DNA of 64,000 nucleotides, taken from contig JAGTQE010000006.1 in the NCBI GenBank assembly GCA_018396635.1, forward strand, positions 1 to 64,000, read 5' to 3'. A program made the translations under genes and the position numbers. Below, in pieces: positions 1-7,314 of this stretch (position 1 is its first letter; each line of letters starts with the position of its first letter). Origin of the DNA: Candidatus Bathyarchaeota archaeon. Its GTDB lineage: Archaea > Thermoproteota > Bathyarchaeia > Bathyarchaeales > DTEX01. The notes under the pieces were generated by a model. It saw only the letters and a program-made list of their open reading frames with translations. It was not told the origin of the DNA and searched no databases.

Positions 1-405
1 GAAAGAGGTCGCTTGGCTTATCCTTGTCTCCCTTGGGATCACAAGAATCTCACAAAGAGAATTGAAAGCTTTCCGCATCTTGGGCATTTAGGCTGCCAAG
101 TCTCCACGGGAATCTCACAAAGAGAATTGAAAGTAAATATTTAGAACTCATCCCAAAGTCTCCCTTGGAGTCTTTTGAATCTCACAAAGAGAATTGAAAG
201 AACCATCCGTGTTCCGCATCAATTGGGTCAAGCCACTCCCATCTATTAGAATCTCACAAAGAGAATTGAAAGGTGTCTAAGTCAACAACTTCTATCGTGA
301 CTTCGTCCTTTGTCTCGAATCTCACAAAGAGAATTGAAAGAGTGTTCCATCAATGCTGTTATGCACGCCAACACCGATATGGAATCTCACAAAGAGAATT
401 GAGGT
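1..405 (+). CRISPR. CRISPR array, trailing end
   Basis: Five full copies of a 24-nt repeat (GAATCTCACAAAGAGAATTG + AAAG) start at 45, 110, 177, 249 and 317. A sixth copy at 382 matches only its first 21 nt. The window opens with GAAAG, the end of a further copy, so the array continues to the left. Spacers are 39-48 nt. The repeat ends in ATTGAAAG, the usual 8-nt crRNA 5' handle of type I and III systems, so transcription is probably rightward. The decayed last repeat marks the leader-distal end, in agreement with that orientation. No cas gene or leader lies in the window, so the subtype cannot be assigned. Confidence 0.98.
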
Positions 406-497
406 GGCGTTAGCCCTTTCCTTGTCAGCTGAGGGTATTGCAAGATCTCTTCTAGGCTCCTTTAAAATATTTTCGCCCTAGCTGGCTCGCCTAGTAA

Positions 498-538
498 AAT
501 AGGTAGCCCTCCACAGCATAAACATCTCTCTACCTATT
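498..538. repeat. Inverted repeat (9-bp stem)
   Basis: AATAGGTAG at 498-506 is the exact reverse complement of CTACCTATT at 530-538, with a 23-nt loop. It lies in the gene-free stretch downstream of the CRISPR array. A TTTAAAATATTTT tract about 30 nt upstream could serve as a plus-strand TATA box. Its role is unknown. Confidence 0.5.
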
Positions 539-690
539 CTAAGACTATGGTTCAATGAGGATCCAAGGGTAGGGCATTTAACCAGCAGAAAAATAAATAT
601 ACCTTTAGGAGCATACATCCATCTTGGCGATGAATGCCATCCCACTTTCTTCTACGCTGACCTATGGGATGAGGATCCCACGAACCCGAT

Positions 691-725
691 GAGCCCAACA
701 AAACTCTCCCAAGAGTTTTCGGCTC
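691..725. repeat. Compound hairpin
   Basis: AAAACTCT (700-707) and AGAGTTTT (712-719) form an 8-bp stem with a 4-nt loop. Outer arms GAGCC (691-695) and GGCTC (721-725) can extend it across an internal bulge. The right arm overlaps the 3' end of the candidate C/D sRNA on the minus strand, so it could act as a processing or termination structure for that RNA, or belong to a longer structured RNA. Confidence 0.5.
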
Positions 726-785
726 AGCGCTGCGTGGGCACCTCATCAATCTTCAATTTCGGTTGATGTTTTTCCTCATCGCCAA
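719..785 (-). ncRNA. Candidate C/D box sRNA
   Basis: On the minus strand, a terminal stem TTGGC/GCCGA encloses box C (GCGATGA), a D'-like TTGA, a C'-like TTGATGA and a perfect D box CTGA. A TATA-like TTTAAAAATATT is centred about 25 nt upstream of the predicted 5' end. C/D sRNAs guide ribose 2'-O-methylation of rRNA or tRNA with L7Ae, Nop5 and fibrillarin. Possible guides are CATCAACCGAAA before D' and GTGCCCACGCAGCG before D. Boxes C, C' and D' each differ from consensus by one base. The target is not established. The first 11 nt equal those of the candidate at 59433. Confidence 0.5.
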
Positions 786-803
786 TCATAATAAGACCTC
801 TAC

Positions 804-816
804 AATATTTTTAAAC
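804..816 (-). promoter_or_regulatory. TATA box for the candidate sRNA
   Basis: TTTAAAAATATTG on the minus strand is centred about 25 nt upstream of the predicted sRNA 5' end at 785, the normal archaeal TATA-to-start distance. Confidence 0.45.
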
Positions 817-1073
817 AGTTTGGCTATAGGTAAAAATCATCTTAGGGTTAAGATATCGTCCACTCGCCACAATAAAATAGGAGAGGATTTTGCGCCCAGC
901 AGATGCCCTAATAATTAAAGCAAACTCCTGTCGGCAGCTCCTCTATTTCAGAACCTTTCAATATGGCTGGCTCTCATATCAATCCCCTAATCCTGGCATT
1001 ATTTAGGATAGTTTTCCATGCTAAGAAGAATAAAATTTTGGGAGATTTGAAGGTTGAAGGTTGTTTCTCACCT

Positions 1074-1271
1074 CTACAGTCGGAATAGAAATGATAGCGC
1101 AAATCTTATGGGTAGTTGGCTTATTATCCACTGGCGTATCAATATAAGTAGCACTAAAAAGATGGCGAAGGCAATAATCATAGCAACTATCAATGTTATT
1201 AGGAAAGCAAGCCAAAACTTCAATGATGTCGAGAAGCTGACTTCAACCTCAATCTTCTCCTTAGAGCCCAT
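1074..1271 (-). CDS. Small single-span membrane protein
   Basis: No family recognised. From the internal ATG (MGSKEKIEVEV) the product is 65 aa. It has a short charged amphipathic N-terminus, one long hydrophobic stretch (about residues 17-42) and a short basic tail. The track's 76-aa version starts 11 codons earlier. The internal ATG was chosen because a TTTAAGTAT tract lies about 30 nt upstream. The composition looks like a real membrane protein, but the gene is short and stands alone between the gene-poor stretch and the next gene. Confidence 0.4.
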   Translation of the reverse strand: MGSKEKIEVEVSFSTSLKFWLAFLITLIVAMIIAFAIFLVLLILIRQWIISQLPIRFALSFLFRL

Positions 1272-1427
1272 AAATGATACCCAAATAAAGTGATCACACA
1301 TCAATACTTAAAGATTAAAGAGAGAGTGGTTAATGGAGCAATTTATCTTTTAGGTCCATTGAGCACGGGTGAAAGCCCATTTTCTTGGAAAATCTTATAT
1401 AGGTAAAGAGATTAGCAAAAAGGGAAA

Positions 1428-1688
1428 GTGGGAAGACTAATGAAAGGAGCAATAGTATTTCTGTCAGTATTCATAATATTTTTATTGATAACTTTAGCGT
1501 ACCAAGATCTGCCGCCCGGAAGATCCTTATATCAGCGTTTAGGAGTCCCTGAGACAGAGTATCCCGTTCTCGGAGTCCCAGCTACATTACTTATCGAGGC
1601 CGTATTTAATGGAGTAGTATATGGAGTCATTGCGTGGCTCATATTCACCGTATCTCATGGAATGCAGAAAAAAGGTAAAAGGGAATAG
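1428..1688 (+). CDS. Small two-span membrane protein
   Basis: Family not recognised; 86 aa. It has a hydrophobic segment at about residues 7-23, a polar Pro/Tyr-rich loop of about 25 residues, a second span at about 52-74 and a basic tail (KKGKRE). A TTATATAGG box lies about 30 nt upstream. The track start is GTG; an ATG four codons later is an alternative. The topology (two spans, outside loop, basic tail) resembles the product at 2491. The two genes flank the ribbon-helix-helix pair, but I cannot show homology. Confidence 0.55.
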   Translation: MGRLMKGAIVFLSVFIIFLLITLAYQDLPPGRSLYQRLGVPETEYPVLGVPATLLIEAVFNGVVYGVIAWLIFTVSHGMQKKGKRE

Positions 1689-1801
1689 AGCAAGAATAAA
1701 CCTCAACAGCCTGTTGGAAGAAACAAGCAATTCTTTCCCATAATTTTTAAATATTTTTTGGCTAATAAATTCTGTATAGATAGGTAAAATATGGTGGAAA
1801 T

Positions 1802-2020
1802 ATGCCTAAATCCATCGTGAAGAGCTCCCAGGCTGGCGGTGAGGAGGAGGGCGCCAGATATATCAGCGTCAAGATACCGAAGGAGCTCATGGATGAGATT
1901 GACAGGATAGTTTCAACAGGCATGCTTGGCTACAGAAGTAGGATGGAGTTCATCAAGGAGGCCATTAGGGACAAGATTAGGGAGCTTAGATCTGAGGTTA
2001 GCGGTGAGAAGAGAAGATGA
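1802..2020 (+). CDS. Ribbon-helix-helix (CopG/MetJ-type) regulator
   Basis: A 72-aa protein with a disordered acidic N-terminus (about 1-18) and one ribbon-helix-helix domain. The strand is YISVKIPKELMDEIDRIV, followed by the turn GYRSRMEFIKEAIR and a basic C-terminal helix. Such proteins bind DNA as dimers through the antiparallel beta ribbon. The start is ATG with GGTGG upstream, after an AT-rich TTTTTAAATATTTTTT promoter tract. Its stop overlaps the start of the next gene (ATGA), so the two are probably co-translated. The DNA target is unknown. Confidence 0.85.
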   Translation: MPKSIVKSSQAGGEEEGARYISVKIPKELMDEIDRIVSTGMLGYRSRMEFIKEAIRDKIRELRSEVSGEKRR

Positions 2021-2409
2021 TAAGCGTTGATGAGTTTAAGGCGCAGCTATTCGAGTTTATCGAGTTTATGGAGGAGCCATTCGACGCAAAATTCATTTAT
2101 AAGTCATGCATCCAACCAATAGATATCTACCGAGTCTACGATGTGCTCCAGCAGCTCGAAGATGAAGGAAAAATAGTAAGCCTCTCAGATGGACGCTACA
2201 TTAGCATTAGGGGAGCACTTAGGCGATGGCTTAGGGGAAGGCTCATTGAAGTGAAGATACCCGACTACCTCATCAGAGACGTCGAGTGGGCGGCGAAGAT
2301 AAGGCCAAAACAGTATAAATCCATCGATGCCTTCATAGCCGACGCCATAAGAGACCATATCATGAAGATTAAAAAGAGGTATGAGGAGGAAGTGAGGAGA
2401 TACGGCTAG
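2017..2409 (+). CDS. Winged-helix plus ribbon-helix-helix protein
   Basis: A 130-aa protein. Residues 1-70 look like a winged helix: helical segments, then the wing-like GKIVSLSDGRYISI. Residues 76-122 repeat the RHH pattern of the upstream gene: LIEVKIPDYLIRDVEWAA, then KSIDAFIADAIRDHI and a basic end. The ATGA overlap with the upstream RHH gene suggests a hetero-oligomer or a DNA-binding pair. The fusion itself is my reading of the sequence. The function is probably transcriptional control, possibly of the flanking small membrane proteins. Confidence 0.7.
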   Translation: MISVDEFKAQLFEFIEFMEEPFDAKFIYKSCIQPIDIYRVYDVLQQLEDEGKIVSLSDGRYISIRGALRRWLRGRLIEVKIPDYLIRDVEWAAKIRPKQYKSIDAFIADAIRDHIMKIKKRYEEEVRRYG

Positions 2410-2490
2410 CTGCCCGCCCAGCTGGCCAAAAACTATAAATTTAAATCTCCCGTAACTGGAAAATTAAGATCCTTATAAGCGTGATGCGAT

Positions 2491-2835
2491 ATGAGCCAGC
2501 GTGACTCAGCCGATAAAACGGGGCATATTGCTGGATTAATAGTGTTTTTCCTAGGAATAGCCCTCTTAGCATTCACATTCTGTAATGGCCTGCTATTTCT
2601 AATGTATCCAGAGAGGCTGGCAGACTTCGCAAAATTAATCCCCCAAATAGAGGTTAGGGGGCAACCCGAAGACCCATTCAGCAGCCTATACATAATTATG
2701 ACGCGCATAGCAGCCTACCTTATCCCAGCACTACTACTATTGGTGCTCGGATACATCGCCTCAAGGATCACAATGCATGGAATACAGATGTATAGGACTA
2801 AACCACAAGATCGCATAGAGGCTGCCAGAGAATAA
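2491..2835 (+). CDS. Two-span membrane protein
   Basis: Family not recognised; 114 aa. It has a polar N-terminus, spans at about residues 12-37 and 68-92 separated by a 30-residue polar loop, and a basic tail (MYRTKPQDRIEAARE). ATG start. It follows the RHH pair by about 80 bp on the same strand and may be in its regulon. The layout is like the 86-aa product at 1428, but longer. Confidence 0.65.
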   Translation: MSQRDSADKTGHIAGLIVFFLGIALLAFTFCNGLLFLMYPERLADFAKLIPQIEVRGQPEDPFSSLYIIMTRIAAYLIPALLLLVLGYIASRITMHGIQMYRTKPQDRIEAARE

Positions 2836-2946
2836 GAGACCTAATAACAGAAGACGAATATAGAGAAACCCTAAAAATTATATTTCCTTAAGAAATAAAA
2901 TAATGCCCTACTGAGGTGTTGATGGAAGAGGAGATGAGAAATAAGA

Positions 2947-4116
2947 TTGAGAAAATACCTTCTTAGGAATTGTCCAAGAGCATACCTTGAAATTTTAGCC
3001 TCATCCTTCACGTTAATGATGAACATGAGCCTGGTCTCAGCATTCCTCCCAATCTTCGCCCACGAACTAGATCCATCCGGTATAATGGTGGGCCTAGTAT
3101 CCTCAGTATGGTTCCTCTCAAGGATGTTCCTCGAAATCCCTTCAGGCATATTATCCGATAGGATCGGCAGGCGCCTTCTGCTAATCTCAGGCTTAGCCCT
3201 ATCCGCCCTAGGTGCATCGATATGCGCATTAGCCAGCAATATATATGTACTGATAGCCGGCAGGTCCCTGTGGGGTTTAGGAACCGGGCTATTCTTCATG
3301 AACAGCTCAGCCATAATATTTGACATATTCCGCTCAGGTAGGGGATTGGCCCTTGGAACATTCCAGTCAATAGAGTTCATCGGGAGCTTCATTGGGGCTC
3401 CCATAGGCGGCTTCATGGTGGGCATTATGGGCTACAGAATGGTCTTCGCCGTCTCAGCCGCCTTAGCCGCAGCATCCTTCATAATAGCCTACTTCTCCAG
3501 CGGCCTACGCCAAATAAGCGTAAAAAGGGTTATTGGAAGGGAGATCTTATCCTCCCTCAAGAAGGTTCTGCCAGGCAGAAATATGGCGCTCACATCAGTT
3601 TACATAGGCTCCTTCACAAGGATGTTCGTATGGACTGGCATAACAGGAACAGTCCTCCCACTCTTCCTTAACATTCATCTGGGCGTCCCAGTTGAAATTA
3701 TAGGTATAATTGCTAGCATCAGGACTCTGGGCATAATCTTCTCTACATCCATATCCGGCAGACTATCAGATAGGGTAGGGAGGAAACCCATAGTAGTCGC
3801 GGGAATGGTAATAGAGGCCTTAAGCCTCTACGCATACACATGCGTACCAGCCTCAAGCATAATTATTTCCATCATATCTTTCATCGACGGGTTTGGACGA
3901 GGCATGGTTCTAACATCTCTCATGGTTCTACTCTCAGATCTAGCCCCCCAATCCCTTAGGGGGAGCGCTATAGGAATATATCGAACATTCATGGATATCG
4001 GGGGCTTCACCGGACCAATATTCTTCATGGCCCTCTATGAGGGTTTCGGTCCAACATCACCATTCCTATCGGCCATAATCTTCGTGCTAACCGTCTCAGC
4101 GCTAATAGCCATATAA
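2947..4116 (+). CDS. Major facilitator superfamily transporter
   Basis: A 389-aa polytopic protein with about 12 hydrophobic segments. The MFS motif A appears in both halves (SDRIGRR and SDRVGRK), as expected from the internal duplication. The substrate is not predictable; drug or sugar efflux MFS are the nearest types. The in-frame start is TTG. Upstream lies ATG at 2922 with a GAGGTG Shine-Dalgarno, in another frame, reading MEEEMRNKIEK before a stop. Deleting one A in the AAAA run at about 2953 would join it smoothly to this ORF, so the true N-terminus may be about 8 residues longer. Confidence 0.9.
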   Translation: MRKYLLRNCPRAYLEILASSFTLMMNMSLVSAFLPIFAHELDPSGIMVGLVSSVWFLSRMFLEIPSGILSDRIGRRLLLISGLALSALGASICALASNIYVLIAGRSLWGLGTGLFFMNSSAIIFDIFRSGRGLALGTFQSIEFIGSFIGAPIGGFMVGIMGYRMVFAVSAALAAASFIIAYFSSGLRQISVKRVIGREILSSLKKVLPGRNMALTSVYIGSFTRMFVWTGITGTVLPLFLNIHLGVPVEIIGIIASIRTLGIIFSTSISGRLSDRVGRKPIVVAGMVIEALSLYAYTCVPASSIIISIISFIDGFGRGMVLTSLMVLLSDLAPQSLRGSAIGIYRTFMDIGGFTGPIFFMALYEGFGPTSPFLSAIIFVLTVSALIAI

Positions 4117-4145
4117 AAGCGCCGGCTTGAAAAAGGCTCTATCAG

Positions 4146-4406
4146 CTAAACCTCTATCCGTATAAGGTGGGTGAGGTCATACTTCAAATCTACAAAAGGC
4201 TCTATCTGAATCCTCACCTCACCATTCTTTAGCTCAACACGTATAAGCTTACATTTAGGGTTCTTGCACTCAAACTTCCCAGTAAAGTTACGTTTATGCA
4301 GTTGCCTACCGCAGAGGGGGCACTTAAGTTTTAGGTTAGGCGACCCCTTACCCCTAAAATAGAGACCTATCCTATCCCTATTCTCCTCAATCCACTTCTC
4401 AAACAT
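4146..4406 (-). CDS. Zinc-ribbon protein, unknown function
   Basis: A small protein, 86 aa from ATG at 4406 or 111 aa in the track. It carries CPLCGRQ about 20 residues before CKNPKCK, a four-cysteine zinc ribbon, followed by a beta-rich segment (VELKNGEVRIQIEP). The later ATG was chosen because GGAGAGGTG precedes it. The gene is convergent with the MFS transporter. It may bind nucleic acid, but there is no specific assignment. Confidence 0.6.
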   Translation of the reverse strand: MFEKWIEENRDRIGLYFRGKGSPNLKLKCPLCGRQLHKRNFTGKFECKNPKCKLIRVELKNGEVRIQIEPFVDLKYDLTHLIRIEV

Positions 4407-4593
4407 CTTTTGAGCTAAGCCCACCTCTCCTGCCCCTTCAAGGGTAAATCTCCAGCAAAAATTTATTAAGCAATCTATCATTCAGGTAATTCCCAGAATA
4501 TTATAGTGATAAATATCAGCGAAGTTTAACGTAGACAGCACAGCAACACATCTATCTTTTTAAGGGCGGATAGACATATACTTCTGGATAAAC

Positions 4594-5931
4594 ATGAGGG
4601 TTATAGCTGACCTCCATATACACAGCAGGTATAGCCGTGCAACGAGCGCTAACATGAATATCCAAGAGATAGCAAGCTTCTCGCAGATTAAAGGTTTAAC
4701 GCTCATTGGAACCGGCGACTTCACCCATCCAAAGTGGCTTAGTGAGCTCAAAGAGAGCCTGGAGGACGCCTACGGTATAGGCCTATATAAGCCAGTGGAT
4801 GCGCCTAGGTCGCAGGTATGGTTTATGATCACAGGCGAGGTCTCAACAGTCTTCGCATTTAACGGCGAGAGCAAGAAGGTTCATCACGTAATCCTGACGC
4901 CCAGCATAGAGGTTGCAGAACAGATAAATGACCGCCTATCCAAATATGGGGATCTAGGGGTTGATGGGAGACCAACATTAAACATGTCCGCAGCGCATCT
5001 AGTCGAGGAGGTTATGGAGGTCTCCAAAGACAACATGGTCTTCCCAGCCCACGCCTGGACCCCCTGGTTCAGCATCTTCGGAGCGTTCAGTGGCTTCGAT
5101 AGGATGGAGGACTGCTACCAAGACATGATTAAATACATATATGCCCTAGAGACAGGGCTATCATCCAACCCGCCAATGAACTGGCGCCTAAGCGCCCTAG
5201 ACAGGTTCACGCTCCTATCGAACAGCGACTCACACTCAGCCTGGCCCTGGAGGATTGGGCGTGAGGCAAACCTCTTCGAGATTGAGCGCCTAACATACAA
5301 GAATATAGTTGACTCAATCAGGGGGAAGGACGCCAATATACTGAAACTTACAATTGAGACAGACCCAGCCTATGGAAAATACCATTGGACGGGGCATAGG
5401 GCATGCGGAGTATCCATGCCGCCTGAAGAGGCGATAAAGCTTGGAAACAGGTGTCCCATATGCCATAAGAGGCTTACAAAGGGCGTTGAGCAGCGGGTTG
5501 AGGAGCTGGCCGACAGGCCATATGGCTTCAGGCCCCCAAACTCCCCAGGATATGTGCATCTACTCCCCCTCTCCGAAGTTATATCAGCGGTTATAGGCGC
5601 AAACTCCCCGAATTCGCAGAAAGTCTGGAACATATACAATGCTCTAATAGCCAGGTTCGGCAACGAGTACGCAGTTCTCATGGACGCCAGCTTCGATGAG
5701 ATAGCTAGAGTAACAAACCCCCTCATAGCCGAAGCCGTCATAAGGGTTCGCGAAGGTAGGGTTAAGGTTATTCCAGGATACGACGGAGTATATGGACAGA
5801 TAATAATTTTCCCTGAGAAGGGTTTAGGCGTAGCCAGGGAGTCCGGGGAGGAGGGCGAAGTGGACAAGGAGTTTTCCAGGAGAAGGAGGACGGAGAAAGC
5901 CGGGCAGAGATCGCTCTCAGACTTCTTCTAA
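4594..5931 (+). CDS. endoQ: Endonuclease Q, PHP-domain DNA repair nuclease
   Basis: A 445-aa protein of the TIGR00375/EndoQ family, which nicks DNA 5' of deaminated bases (uracil, hypoxanthine, xanthine) and abasic sites. The PHP metal-binding motifs are present: DLHIHSRYS at the N-terminus, GTGDFTHP, the conserved NSDSHS and a Cys pair (CPICHKR) of the zinc module near residue 290. The last eight residues, QRSLSDFF, match the PCNA-interacting PIP box QxxLxxFF, after a basic linker. The ATG start lies about 35 nt after a CTTTTTAAGG box, so the leader is very short. Length fits the family. The gene stands alone between convergent neighbours. Confidence 0.93.
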   Translation: MRVIADLHIHSRYSRATSANMNIQEIASFSQIKGLTLIGTGDFTHPKWLSELKESLEDAYGIGLYKPVDAPRSQVWFMITGEVSTVFAFNGESKKVHHVILTPSIEVAEQINDRLSKYGDLGVDGRPTLNMSAAHLVEEVMEVSKDNMVFPAHAWTPWFSIFGAFSGFDRMEDCYQDMIKYIYALETGLSSNPPMNWRLSALDRFTLLSNSDSHSAWPWRIGREANLFEIERLTYKNIVDSIRGKDANILKLTIETDPAYGKYHWTGHRACGVSMPPEEAIKLGNRCPICHKRLTKGVEQRVEELADRPYGFRPPNSPGYVHLLPLSEVISAVIGANSPNSQKVWNIYNALIARFGNEYAVLMDASFDEIARVTNPLIAEAVIRVREGRVKVIPGYDGVYGQIIIFPEKGLGVARESGEEGEVDKEFSRRRRTEKAGQRSLSDFF

Positions 5932-5963
5932 AAATAAAAAAAGGATTAGAGTTGAGAATAAGG

Positions 5964-7307
5964 CTACTTCATTCTCCTCAGAAGGGCCTGTGCCGCCAAG
6001 ACCATTGGATCCCATGTCTCAGATAATGGCGGAGCATAGCATGTCTCAGCCCTAGCAAGATCCTTGACGGTCATCTCGTTAAGTATTGCGAATGATAGGG
6101 CATTTATCCTCTGGGCCACACCCTCGCCGCCAACTATCTGCGCTCCAACTATCCTCTCCGTATCCCTATCAGCTGTAAGCTTTACTCTAATGGGCATGGC
6201 GCCCGGATAATATGCGGCCCTAGTCTTCCCACTAAAAGTCATAGAAACAGTCTCAATGCCAACCCTCTTAGCGAAGGTCTCGGTTAAGCCTACAGCCCCT
6301 ATCTCAAGGTCAAATAGCTTTGTTACAGTTGCCCCTAAGACCCCTGGGAATACGGCGTACCCCCCAGCAGCATTTATCCCAGCAACCCTAGCCTGCCTAA
6401 CGGCTGTTGTCCCGAGCTGGCATACAACTGGGCGCTTAGTTATGAGGTGTATCGATTCAACGCAGTCCCCGCAGGCGTAAACATCCTTAACGTTCGTCTC
6501 CATACGCATGTTAACTTTAATCAGTTTAGTCTCGCCTAGCTCTATGCCAGCCTTCTGAGCCAGCTCAACGTTACCCCTAACACCCGTAGCCACAACAACA
6601 ATATCCGCCTGAATCTGCTCCCCAGCAACAGATACCCCAGTAACCTTATCGTCGCCCAGTATCTCATCAACAGACTTCCCAGTAATTATCCTCAAATTAT
6701 TCTTCTCTAGCTCCTTCTGAACTAGATCAGCCATATCCTTATCAAGCATGGCCGGTAAGATTTGAGGCAACAGCTCTACAACAGTCGTCTTCAGCCCGCG
6801 CTCAACGAAGGCTACGCCCAGCTCCAGGCCGATTAAGCCCGCCCCAACCACGACAGCCGACTTAGCATTCTCAACAGCCCTATTAATCCTCTCGCCGTCA
6901 TCTATAGTCCTCAGCACATAGACCCCCTGCTTCTCCCTACCCTTAATTGGGGGCATGGCGGGCCTAGCGCCAGCAGCTATTATCAAGCTGTCATACTGAA
7001 GCTTCTCAGTACGCCCATCCCTATACTGGACTTCGACGGCTTTAGAGTTAACGTCAATATTTGTGACGTTCGCCTCAAGCCTCAAATCCAACCTATTCAT
7101 CCTGAAGTAGGATGGCGGGAAGACTATTAAGTCCTCAAAGCTCTTAATGTGCCCACCTATCACGAATGGTAGCCCGCACCTAGAGTATCCAGCATAGCGC
7201 TCGTTTGTGAGCAAGATTATCTCAGCTTCCCTGTCGGTGAGCCTAGCAGCAGCCGCCGCATCGCAGCCCGCTGCATGGGCCCCAATAATAACTATTCTCC
7301 TAGCCAT
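5964..7307 (-). CDS. FAD/NAD(P)-dependent disulfide reductase (CoA-disulfide reductase/Nox family)
   Basis: A 447-aa flavoprotein. It has an N-terminal FAD dinucleotide fold (VIIGAHAAGCDAAA), the single active-site cysteine in SRCGLPFVIGG, an NAD-binding GAGLIGLELG near residue 155, VYACGDCVE near 280 and a C-terminal dimerisation domain. One redox cysteine rather than a CxxxxC pair places it with CoA-disulfide reductases, NADH oxidases and polysulfide reductases, not classical lipoamide dehydrogenases. It starts 7 bp after the stop of gcvH on the same strand, so it probably acts with that lipoyl protein. Substrate not certain. Confidence 0.9.
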   Translation of the reverse strand: MARRIVIIGAHAAGCDAAAAARLTDREAEIILLTNERYAGYSRCGLPFVIGGHIKSFEDLIVFPPSYFRMNRLDLRLEANVTNIDVNSKAVEVQYRDGRTEKLQYDSLIIAAGARPAMPPIKGREKQGVYVLRTIDDGERINRAVENAKSAVVVGAGLIGLELGVAFVERGLKTTVVELLPQILPAMLDKDMADLVQKELEKNNLRIITGKSVDEILGDDKVTGVSVAGEQIQADIVVVATGVRGNVELAQKAGIELGETKLIKVNMRMETNVKDVYACGDCVESIHLITKRPVVCQLGTTAVRQARVAGINAAGGYAVFPGVLGATVTKLFDLEIGAVGLTETFAKRVGIETVSMTFSGKTRAAYYPGAMPIRVKLTADRDTERIVGAQIVGGEGVAQRINALSFAILNEMTVKDLARAETCYAPPLSETWDPMVLAAQALLRRMK

Positions 7308-7314
7308 TCAGCCC

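Larger units (their letters stand above)
406..1073. other. Gene-poor stretch after the CRISPR array
   Basis: No ORF here looks like a protein; the 65-codon minus-strand ORF at 552-749 has unconvincing composition. The stretch contains the inverted repeats at 498-538 and 691-725 and the direct repeat ATGAGGATCC near 555 and 670. A candidate C/D box sRNA lies on the minus strand at 719-785. I see nothing else between 786 and 1073. Confidence 0.6.

Noticed and set aside
69-109. The reverse complement of a CRISPR spacer reading QPKCPRCGK, as if from a zinc-ribbon protein such as TnpB.
   Set aside because: One short frame in one spacer is too little evidence for a target identity.
552-749. A 65-aa minus-strand ORF in the gene-poor stretch.
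   Set aside because: It overlaps the hairpins and part of the sRNA candidate and has unnatural composition; no family similarity.
2871-3425. A 184-aa minus-strand ORF opposite the MFS gene.
   Set aside because: Antisense shadow; Pro- and Ile-rich without motif, while the plus strand has clear MFS motifs.
5370-5867. A 165-aa minus-strand ORF inside endoQ.
   Set aside because: Antisense shadow of a well-supported gene; Ser/Thr-rich composition typical of reverse frames.
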